From: Chloroflexota bacterium
Lineage (GTDB): Bacteria > Chloroflexota > Anaerolineae > Promineifilales > Promineifilaceae
Assembly (NCBI GenBank): GCA_029559155.1
Contig: JAKQCM010000200.1
Location: 1-47,882 of the forward strand
Direction of reading: 5' to 3'
DNA length: 47,882 nucleotides
Within the stretch, counting starts at the first letter, position 1; every line of letters starts with the position of its first letter. The translations under genes were made by a program, and so were the position numbers. A model generated the notes under the pieces. It made no database searches. It was not told where the DNA came from and saw only the letters and a list, made by a program, of their open reading frames with translations. Positions 41,398-47,882 of this stretch are shown one piece after another.

Positions 41398-42480
41398 ATG
41401 GAAAATCCCAATAAGCGTCGCGCGGTGCGCATTCTGCGAATCATCATGCCCATCGTGGCCATCATCATCGTCATCGTGATCGCTCCCCTGGACCTGGTAC
41501 CGGCGTGGATAGCTCCCTTGCCAGATACCGTGCAAGAGCAGGTCGATGAGGCAATTGATTATGGGCTGGATGGCATCATCGTCTACGTCGATCAGGCAGG
41601 CAAGGCGCCACAGTTTTATGCGGCTGGCTGGAAAAATAAATTGACCCAGGAACCGGCCGATCCGCACGCCTTGTTCAGAATTGCCAGTATCAGCAAGCTG
41701 TACATCGCCACGGCCGTTGCCAAATTAGCCAATAACGGGACTTTGTCGCTGGATAAAACCCTCGCCGATTACTTGCCTGAACTGGCCGACAGGATTGAAA
41801 ACGCCGATCAGATTACCCTGCGCATGATGGTGCAGCACCGCAGCGGCATTCCCAACTTCACCGATGCGGCAGGGTGGGATTGGTTTGCTTCGCAGACAGA
41901 CATCGACGAGGCTCTGGCGTTGGTCCTGGATAAACCGGCAGATTTCGAGCCTGACGCACGCAACAGTTACTCCAATACAAACTATCTGCTAATCGGCCGT
42001 ATTCTGGACAACGTGTTGGGCTACAGTCACCAGCAATATATCGCTGACGAAATAGTGGCGCCGCCCGGGCTAACGCACACGTACAGTTTACTCAGCCAGG
42101 TGAATTACGACGATGTTGCCAGCGGGTACTGGTATGAATACAACGACGATCTCAGGCAGCTTGATCATGTCATCCCTGGTGGATCGATGATCGCCACAGC
42201 GGAAGATGTCGGTATCTTTTTGCGCGCCTTGAATGACGGCTCATTGCTCAATGACGATGAGCAAGCGATCTACTCCTCAATTTACGAATACGAACATACC
42301 GGTTGGGTGCCCGGATATCACAGTATCGCCCGCTATTTCGCGGACATGGATACGGTTGTCGTTCAGTTTGTGAGCACAACCGGCGGAGACACCTGGGGCA
42401 CAGCGAATATAGTCGGCGGCAAGGCCACAGGCATCTCCACGATCATTTATAACCGTATTGTTCGGATTCTCTCGCGGTAA
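41398..42480 (+). CDS. Membrane-anchored serine hydrolase of the beta-lactamase family
   Basis: A 360-residue enzyme with an uncleaved N-terminal anchor (IMPIVAIIIVIVIAPLDLVP). S97-I-S-K100 (IASISKLY) is the nucleophile motif, YSNTNY the second motif, and HTGWVPGY takes the place of the third. The start is ATG 41398, with AGGAG 10 bp before it, not the upstream GTG at 41380. It shares fold and motifs with the preceding lipoprotein but sequence likeness is moderate. The catalytic domain faces outward. The substrate is unknown. Confidence 0.9.
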   Translation: MENPNKRRAVRILRIIMPIVAIIIVIVIAPLDLVPAWIAPLPDTVQEQVDEAIDYGLDGIIVYVDQAGKAPQFYAAGWKNKLTQEPADPHALFRIASISKLYIATAVAKLANNGTLSLDKTLADYLPELADRIENADQITLRMMVQHRSGIPNFTDAAGWDWFASQTDIDEALALVLDKPADFEPDARNSYSNTNYLLIGRILDNVLGYSHQQYIADEIVAPPGLTHTYSLLSQVNYDDVASGYWYEYNDDLRQLDHVIPGGSMIATAEDVGIFLRALNDGSLLNDDEQAIYSSIYEYEHTGWVPGYHSIARYFADMDTVVVQFVSTTGGDTWGTANIVGGKATGISTIIYNRIVRILSR

Positions 42481-42597
42481 GAGAGTTTTCGGGGGCAGTG
42501 AGCGGATTAATTGGCTGAGCGAGAGTGCGCTCTCGACATATAACTTCTCCAAGACCCGGCAGTATAAAGTCGCGTCTTAGAGGAAAAGGAAAACCTG

Positions 42598-43569
42598 ATG
42601 AAAGCTATTGTGTATACAGAATATGGATCACCCGATGTGCTGCAACTTAAAGAGGTGGCAAAACCGACGCCCAAGGATAATGAACTGCTGATACGCATTG
42701 AGGCGACAACGGTAACGGCCGTAGACAGTACCTTTCGCCAGGGAGCGTCCATGAGCGGCCGGTTTTACACCGGTCTCACACGCCCCAAACGACCGGTGCT
42801 GGGGTCCACGCTGGCCGGAGAAGTGGAAGCAGTGGGCAAAGATGTCACCTTGTTTCAAAAAGGCGACCACGTTTTTGGGGCCACCGCCAATTTTGGCACG
42901 CATGCCGAGTACATTTGTTTGCCCGAAGATGGGGCTTTGGCTGTGAAGCCGGCCAACATCACCCATGAAGAAGCGGTCGCCACCAATCCGGTGCTAACCG
43001 CCCTGCCGTTCCTCAGAGACACCGGCCAAATTCAGAGCGGCCAAAAAGTTCTGATCAATGGGGCTTCCGGCAGCGTCGGCAGTTATGCGGTGCAGCTCGC
43101 CAAACAGATGGGCGCTGAAGTGACCGGGGTATGCAGCACAGAGAAAATGGAATTTGTAAAATCTTTGGGCGCTGATAAGGTCATTGATTACAAGACAGAG
43201 GACTTCACCCACAGCGGCGAGAGCTATGACATTATTTTTGATGCGGCGGGTAAGAGTTCATACGGCCGTTGCCAACACATCTTAAAGGAAAATGGCGTCT
43301 ATCTGTCCACCGTGCTTTCTCCGGGGATTATTTTTGATGTGATCCGGACCTCACTCGTAGGCCGCAAAAAGGCAAAAATTACATTCGCCGGTCTGCGGCC
43401 GGCCAGCGAACAGGCCAAAGACCTGCGTTTCCTCACAGAGCTTATGGAGGCTGGTCAGGTAAAATCGCTCGTTGACAGATGTTATCCGTTGGCGCAAACG
43501 GCCGAAGCCCACCGCTACGTGGACACAGGACGCAAAAAAGGCAGCGTCGTCATTACGGTAGCCTCATAA
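42598..43569 (+). CDS. Zinc-independent MDR-family NAD(P)-dependent oxidoreductase 2
   Basis: A 323-residue paralogue of the protein at 37307. The start MKAIVYTEYGSPDVLQLKEV is nearly identical. LGSTLAGEVEAVGKDVTLF and the Rossmann motif INGASGSVGSYAVQLAKQMG follow, and DKVIDYKTEDFTHSG is the region after the cofactor-binding strand. No zinc ligands are seen. The ATG is preceded by AGGAAAAGGA. The Gly-zipper protein gene follows by 25 bp, so these two are probably one unit. Confidence 0.92.
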   Translation: MKAIVYTEYGSPDVLQLKEVAKPTPKDNELLIRIEATTVTAVDSTFRQGASMSGRFYTGLTRPKRPVLGSTLAGEVEAVGKDVTLFQKGDHVFGATANFGTHAEYICLPEDGALAVKPANITHEEAVATNPVLTALPFLRDTGQIQSGQKVLINGASGSVGSYAVQLAKQMGAEVTGVCSTEKMEFVKSLGADKVIDYKTEDFTHSGESYDIIFDAAGKSSYGRCQHILKENGVYLSTVLSPGIIFDVIRTSLVGRKKAKITFAGLRPASEQAKDLRFLTELMEAGQVKSLVDRCYPLAQTAEAHRYVDTGRKKGSVVITVAS

Positions 43570-43594
43570 CAAACTTGATAAAAGGAGAAATATC

Positions 43595-43801
43595 ATGACT
43601 TCAGATCCAAATAATCAAAAGAAAGGAAAAGCCAGAAACGACAAGCTTGGCGCTGGTATTGCCATAGGCGTTGGTGTGGGACTTGCCCTAGGCGCTGCAT
43701 TGGGCAATCCCGGGGCGGGATTAGCGATTGGGATTGCGCTTGGTCTTGGTATCGGCGCAACTATGCAAAAAAAGAAAGATGCTGAGGAAAATGACGTTTG
43801 A
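43595..43801 (+). CDS. Small glycine-zipper protein
   Basis: A 68-residue protein with a polar, basic start (DPNNQKKGKARNDK), two short hydrophobic glycine-zipper stretches (GAGIAIGVGVGLALGAALG; GAGLAIGIALGLGIGATM) and a charged tail. Glycine-zipper segments pack tightly in membranes. AAAGGAG lies about 7 bp before the ATG. Its function is unknown. It lies between two MDR oxidoreductase genes on the same strand. Confidence 0.82.
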   Translation: MTSDPNNQKKGKARNDKLGAGIAIGVGVGLALGAALGNPGAGLAIGIALGLGIGATMQKKKDAEENDV

Positions 43802-43865
43802 TTGTTGTACACGTGCCGCCGAACAAGACAACTAAAAGCTCATTTGGTCGATAAGAGGGTTGGTT

Positions 43866-44903
43866 ATGAAAGCAATCGTTTGGACAAAATACGGATCACC
43901 GGATGGCCTGCATCTCCAGGAGGTCGAAAAACCGACTCCCAAAGATAACGAAATCCTGGTGAAGATTCGGGCCACAACGGTCACGGCCGGGGACTGCGAG
44001 ATGCGCCGCCTGCAACTGCCGCTGATGCTGTCGTTTCCCATGCGGCTCTACGCCGGGCTTATCAAACCGACCAGAATACCCATTCTGGGGCAAGAGTTGG
44101 CCGGGGACGTCACGGCCGTTGGCCCAAACGTGACATCCTTCAAAATAGGCGACCCGGTGTTCGGCGTGACCGGCTTTAAGTTTGGCGCGTATGCCGAATA
44201 CATTTGCCTGAAAGCAAATCCGAATGAGACACAAGGGGCCCTGGCCCTCAAACCGGCCAATCTGAGCTACGAAGAAGCCGCCGCCGTGCCGACGGCCGGT
44301 TTTGAGGCGCTGCACTTTCTCCGGCAAGCGGCGGTTCAGCCTGAGCAAAAGGTGTTGGTGTTTGGCGCGGGGGGCAGTATTGGCACGTTTGCGGTGCAGT
44401 TGGCCCACACGTTTGGCGCGGAGGTAACGGCCGTTGACAGCGCCCCCAAATTAGCCATGCTGCGCGCCCTCGGCGCAGACCACGTCATCGACTACGCCCA
44501 ACAGGATTTCACCCAAAACGGCGAAACGTATGACGTGATCATCGACGTGGTGGGCAAAAAGGGGTTCGCCCGCCGCTTAAAATCGCTCAACCCGGACGGC
44601 CGTTACTTTTTAGCTAATGCCGGACTGTCCCACCTGCTGCGCGATTGGTGGACTTCAAAGACCAGCGGCAAAAAAGTTGTCATCGGCTCATCGAGCCAAT
44701 CGAAAGAAGATCTGCTTTTTCTGAAGGACCTCATTGAAGCGGGAAAGATCAAGCCGGTGATTGACGAGCGACGCTTTTCGCTGGCGCAAATTCCTGAGGC
44801 GCACCGGTACGCCGAGACCGGGCGCAAAATCGGGAATATCGCCATCACCGTGGGGACCGATGACGGATCAAGAACCAGGAGATTTGACTCGTTTGGGGGC
44901 TGA
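43866..44903 (+). CDS. Zinc-independent MDR-family NAD(P)-dependent oxidoreductase 3
   Basis: A 345-residue third paralogue: MKAIVWTKYGSPDGLHLQEV, LGQELAGDVTAVGPNVTSF, FGAGGSIGTFAVQLAHTFGA, then LGADHVIDYAQQDFTQNGET. The ATG at 43866 has GAGGG 6 bp upstream; a TTG at 43860 is rejected. The family normally ends near the IGNIAITV strand; here 16 extra polar residues follow (GTDDGSRTRRF and on), suggesting that the original stop was lost. A 46-codon frame overlapping the end (44862-45000) is not convincing. Confidence 0.92.
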   Translation: MKAIVWTKYGSPDGLHLQEVEKPTPKDNEILVKIRATTVTAGDCEMRRLQLPLMLSFPMRLYAGLIKPTRIPILGQELAGDVTAVGPNVTSFKIGDPVFGVTGFKFGAYAEYICLKANPNETQGALALKPANLSYEEAAAVPTAGFEALHFLRQAAVQPEQKVLVFGAGGSIGTFAVQLAHTFGAEVTAVDSAPKLAMLRALGADHVIDYAQQDFTQNGETYDVIIDVVGKKGFARRLKSLNPDGRYFLANAGLSHLLRDWWTSKTSGKKVVIGSSSQSKEDLLFLKDLIEAGKIKPVIDERRFSLAQIPEAHRYAETGRKIGNIAITVGTDDGSRTRRFDSFGG

Positions 44904-44985
44904 TTTATTTGCGGGGCACGGCCGTCACGCATCTCATCATGCGCTCGAACTGAGCGGGCAGGTTGTCTACCGCAGCCAATTGCCG

Positions 44986-47802
44986 TTACCACTCACTTAA
45001 TTTCCAGATTTCCGGCTGCCAGTCGCCTATTTCCCGCCCAATTTCCGCATAAATGGAGACGGCTTGCTTCAAATGAGCCATCGACGCTTCTTTCTGGCCG
45101 ATTTCGTGCAGGAAATCGGCCAGATTGCTGCGCAGGGCGGCTTCCCAATGTCGGTCGCCGTACCGTTCACAGAGTTGGATAGCCTCTTCCAGGCTGGCGA
45201 TAGCGGCGTCTGTGTGGCCGCCTGCGCTCAGGGCGAGGGCCAGGTTGTTGCCGGCAGCAATCTGAATATCCAGGCGCTGGCATTCTTCGGCCAGGTGACG
45301 GCTATGTTCCAGAAAGGCAACGGCCGTTTCCAATTCCCCCTCACTGCGCGCCAACATGCCCAACATATTTTCCGCCAGCGCCAGCATCGGTCCATCGGCG
45401 GCCTGCTCGGCCAAAGCGCGGGCCTGGTTGGCCAGCGCCAACGCTTCGGCGGGCTGCTTTTGGCGGTGAGCGACCAGACTTTGATCTAATGTGAGGTGAG
45501 CCAGGGTGGCGGGATTGGCGGCAGCGGTTAGCCGCTGCCGGGCTTGTGCCAGTTTGTGGGCCGCCAGCGACCACTGTCCCTGACGCTGATAAACCTGAGC
45601 CAGTTGATGTTCCAGCCCGCCTAATGCGTCCTCCGGAGCCAGAGCCGCGGCCGTTTCGTAACTGGCCAGCGCAGCCGGATACGCGCCCAGCCGCACCGAC
45701 AACTCGCCGCAGGCAGCGTGCAGCCGCCAGCCGTCGTCGGCTCCCAGGGCCAGCGCGGCGCGGTAATGGTGGATGGCGTCTTGATGGGCAAATAGATCGC
45801 GGGCTTGGTCGCCGGCCCGGACAAAATAGGCGGCAGCTTCGGCTTCCAGCCCGGCAAGCTGGTAATGGGCAGCGATTTGGGCGGAAACGGCCGTTGTCGT
45901 TCCTCGCTGCATTGCCAGAAGATCGGCCAGGCGACGATGCAGCAGCCGCCGCCGGGCCAGTCCCATTTCCTCGTAGACCAACGTTCGCAGTTTGTCGTGG
46001 CTGAAATCATAGGCGGCCTGATTGCGGACCGAATGCTCAACCAGCAAGCCGCGCGCAGCGAGCGTCTCCAGCGCAGTCACCGTTTCCTCATCACTGCGCC
46101 CGCTGCCGGCTTGCACCAGCATCGGGTCAAAATTGTGACCGATGGCCGCGCCGGTTTGTAAAATCTGACGTTCCGTTTCGCCCACCTGCGCCAGCCGGTG
46201 ATGGAGTAAATCGCGCACCGACGCCGGAACCGGCAGCGTGGTTGAAAGCGCCAGTTCGTTATTGTCCGGCGGCAAAACATCCAGATATTCCACCACAAAC
46301 ATGGGCAGCCCTTCCGTTTCGACAAACAGGCGCTGCAAAAATTCGGCTGTAAACGGCCGTTTCCAGGCGGTCAACAAATCTTCAACCTGCGACAGGTTGA
46401 AGCGGGTGGGGCGGATACTTTCGCAGGCCCCTTCACGACGCAGCCTGGCAGTGAGCATGGCGAGGGGCGCAGCCGGGGGGAGTTCTTCGCCGCGCCAGCA
46501 GAAAATGGTGAGAAACGGCCGTTTTTGCCAGCGGTGCAGCACATAAAGTAATAATTCCTGCGACGCCGAATCCAGCCAGTGGGCGTCGTCCAGCCAGAGG
46601 ATGCCAGGGACCGGACCATGAAGCAGGGTCGTTAAAACGTGGGTGATGCCTTCATAAAAACGCACCTGTTCACCGGGACCGCTCAGGGCTGTTCGTGGGG
46701 GGAGCGCGCGCCCTGCGGCCACGGACGGCAAAAGACGCGCCGCTTCGGCCAGATGAATATCGTGTAGCGCTTCTAAGCGTTGGGCGGCTTCCGCGGTCAA
46801 TCCTTCCTGCAGCGCTTGAATCAGCGGGGCATAAGCCAGATTGGTTTCGCCTTCGTAACAGCGGGCGGCGAGCGTTACTGCGCCGTTGGCCGCGGCCCAA
46901 TTGATCAGCGCTTCGGCCAGACGTGTTTTGCCGATGCCCGGTTCGCCTTCGATGATGAGTAAACGGCCGTCCGGCCCGACCTGCCGGTACAGCTGCTGCA
47001 TGCGGCCCATTTCTTCCTGTCGGCCGATAAGCGGGGGCGCAAGCGAGAGGGAGAGCAGGGGGGAAGGGGGAGCGCTTGTTTCCTCGTCGTCCTGCCAGCC
47101 GGCCAGCCGGTCGTTTTGGATGGCGTGGTAGAGGTTGGTGGTTTCCGGCAGGGGAGCGACACCCAACTCGTCATCCAGAATGCGGACACATTCGCGGTAT
47201 TGCACCAGGGCGGCAGCGGAACGGCCGTTTTCGGACAACAACCGCATCAACGCCCGATGGGCTTCTTCACGCAGGGGATCCATCTGGCACCAGCGGCGGG
47301 CATAGGCGACGGCCGTTTCGCCCGTTGTCGTTTGCGTTAGCTGGGCCAGCGCCTGGGTTAATTCGCGCCGCAAACTTTCTTGCTGCTGCAGCTGCCAGTC
47401 GTCGAACGGGATGCTGTCGCGCAGGCTAAAGCCGACCAGGAAGTCGTCGCGGTAGAGCGTAACGGCCGTTTCCAGATCGCCGTTTGCTATGGCCTGCCGG
47501 AATTGGACCACGTCGCACCAAACGGCGCCTGATTCCAGCCCGACGTTTTCGCGGGTGGCAAAAAGGGCTTCGGGACCAACGGCAGCTCTGAGGCTGGACA
47601 GGGTGCGGCGCAGGGCGGCTTTGGCGCGGCTGTCGTCGAAGTCGGGCCAGAGAAAGGCGGCGAGAAAATCGCGCGACGGCCGTTCGCCCGACAGCGCCAG
47701 ATGAGCCAGCATGGCAATCGCTTTGCGCGTGTCTACTTCTACAAGCTGTCCATCTTGTTCAATACGGGGTGACCCAAGAAAAAAGAGTTTAAGGGACGGC
47801 AT
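44986..47802 (-). CDS. SARP/BTAD-type regulator with AAA-like ATPase and TPR domains
   Basis: A 938-residue regulator. Residues 1-95 form an OmpR-type winged helix of SARP class (FDDSRAKAALRRTLSSLRAA), 96-245 a BTAD domain (PFDDWQLQQQESLRRELTQA; DPLREEAHRALMRLLSENGR). The ATPase starts at about 260 (LIGRQEEMGRMQQLYRQ), with Walker A GEPGIGKT at 286-293 and Walker B GILWLDDAHWLD. TPR-like repeats fill the C-terminal third (LAHLTLDQSLVAHRQKQPAE; ERYGDRHWEAALRSNLADFL). No LuxR domain is attached. It converges on the MDR genes. A TAAAAT box ends 6 bp before its ATG, so the mRNA may be leaderless. Confidence 0.92.
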   Translation of the reverse strand: MPSLKLFFLGSPRIEQDGQLVEVDTRKAIAMLAHLALSGERPSRDFLAAFLWPDFDDSRAKAALRRTLSSLRAAVGPEALFATRENVGLESGAVWCDVVQFRQAIANGDLETAVTLYRDDFLVGFSLRDSIPFDDWQLQQQESLRRELTQALAQLTQTTTGETAVAYARRWCQMDPLREEAHRALMRLLSENGRSAAALVQYRECVRILDDELGVAPLPETTNLYHAIQNDRLAGWQDDEETSAPPSPLLSLSLAPPLIGRQEEMGRMQQLYRQVGPDGRLLIIEGEPGIGKTRLAEALINWAAANGAVTLAARCYEGETNLAYAPLIQALQEGLTAEAAQRLEALHDIHLAEAARLLPSVAAGRALPPRTALSGPGEQVRFYEGITHVLTTLLHGPVPGILWLDDAHWLDSASQELLLYVLHRWQKRPFLTIFCWRGEELPPAAPLAMLTARLRREGACESIRPTRFNLSQVEDLLTAWKRPFTAEFLQRLFVETEGLPMFVVEYLDVLPPDNNELALSTTLPVPASVRDLLHHRLAQVGETERQILQTGAAIGHNFDPMLVQAGSGRSDEETVTALETLAARGLLVEHSVRNQAAYDFSHDKLRTLVYEEMGLARRRLLHRRLADLLAMQRGTTTAVSAQIAAHYQLAGLEAEAAAYFVRAGDQARDLFAHQDAIHHYRAALALGADDGWRLHAACGELSVRLGAYPAALASYETAAALAPEDALGGLEHQLAQVYQRQGQWSLAAHKLAQARQRLTAAANPATLAHLTLDQSLVAHRQKQPAEALALANQARALAEQAADGPMLALAENMLGMLARSEGELETAVAFLEHSRHLAEECQRLDIQIAAGNNLALALSAGGHTDAAIASLEEAIQLCERYGDRHWEAALRSNLADFLHEIGQKEASMAHLKQAVSIYAEIGREIGDWQPEIWKLSEW

Positions 47803-47808
47803 ATCCCC

Positions 47809-47814
47809 ATTTTA
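47809..47814 (-). promoter_or_regulatory. -10-like TAAAAT placed for leaderless transcription
   Basis: On the minus strand TAAAAT is followed by GGGGAT (6 nt) and then the ATG at 47802. The spacing is the same as at the two MalT-like genes. GGGGAT is a poor Shine-Dalgarno because it directly abuts the ATG. Confidence 0.45.
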
Positions 47815-47839
47815 CTCGCATTTTCATAACGGCAAATGC

Positions 47840-47860
47840 TTCGTAACGTTTTTCGTAACG
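47840..47860. repeat. Direct repeats TTCGTAACG upstream of the SARP-type regulator
   Basis: Two copies of TTCGTAACG (47840-47848 and 47852-47860) are spaced 12 bp apart, with a weaker relative (TCATAACG) at about 47824-47831. They lie 22-58 bp upstream of the regulator ATG, a place suited to an autoregulatory site, since SARP proteins bind direct repeats. Confidence 0.5.
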
Positions 47861-47882
47861 ATGGGAGGACGGCCGTTCGCTA

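Larger units (their letters stand above)
1..47882. repeat. Highly iterated palindrome ACGGCCGT across the window
   Basis: By eye I count about 90 copies of the 8-bp palindrome ACGGCCGT, most often as AACGGCCGT, spread over almost every gene on both strands. By base composition about one copy is expected in 48 kb. Examples begin near 761, 1988, 4129, 7583, 12426, 16383, 21823, 24467, 30244, 35043, 39350, 44425 and 47461. In coding DNA it is read as TAV, NGR or RP(F/S/V). The count is approximate. Confidence 0.9.

Noticed and set aside
44862-45000. 46-codon frame (MTDQEPGDLTRLG) overlapping the end of MDR gene 3
   Set aside because: It overlaps both the MDR gene and the end of the convergent SARP-type gene and has no recognisable feature.

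Overview
The window looks like chromosomal DNA of a Chloroflexota bacterium (Anaerolineae/Caldilineae-like). The pointers are large MalT-type LuxR and SARP-type AAA/TPR regulators, DUF2723 and PIG-V-like membrane glycosyltransferases, proteins rich in the tripeptides TAV, NGR and RPF, and an extreme excess of the palindromic octamer ACGGCCGT (about 90 copies counted by eye, where about one is expected by chance). No rRNA, tRNA, CRISPR array, integrase or transposase was recognised. The assignment is inference from gene content, not from a marker gene.

Region 1 (1-10.1 kb): a NarL-type two-component pair; an ECF sigma factor overlapping a short, probably truncated partner; a block of two multi-pass glycosyltransferases with a small secreted protein between them; an OmpR-type two-component pair whose sensor has a Met-rich extracytoplasmic loop, next to a secreted Met/Gly-rich protein; and a small CxxC protein.

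Region 2 (10.3-28.3 kb, all on the minus strand) is the main discovery: a bacterial archaellum-type locus. In transcription order it has a MASE3-GAF-GAF hybrid histidine kinase, a REC-histidine kinase, an OmpR-type regulator, an archaellin/pilin with a class III signal peptide, a hairpin, an ArlD/E-like protein, ArlG-like and ArlF-like proteins, an HPt protein, a CheY-like regulator, ArlH with an extra N-terminal receiver domain, the motor ATPase ArlI, the membrane platform ArlJ, an unknown two-TM protein, a prepilin peptidase, a PilN-like protein fused to surface domains, and a PilO-like protein. The gene order B-D/E-G/F-H-I-J-peptidase follows that of archaea. The HPt/REC/REC-ArlH insertion suggests that a phosphorelay reaches the motor directly, in the place where archaea use CheY-CheF. 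The genes carry the host octamer, so the locus appears long-resident.

Region 3 (28.4-37.2 kb): an orphan MerR-type promoter, a frameshifted LLM oxidoreductase, two paralogous MalT-like regulators containing in-frame palindromic repeat insertions, and a TetR gene divergent from an Fe-S (RdhA/QueG-like) gene with two matching operators between them.

Region 4 (37.3-47.9 kb): three paralogous zinc-independent MDR oxidoreductases interleaved with two serine beta-lactamase-family hydrolases, a DUF4386 membrane protein, small proteins, a membrane gene broken by one TGA, and a large SARP/BTAD-AAA-TPR regulator at the right edge.
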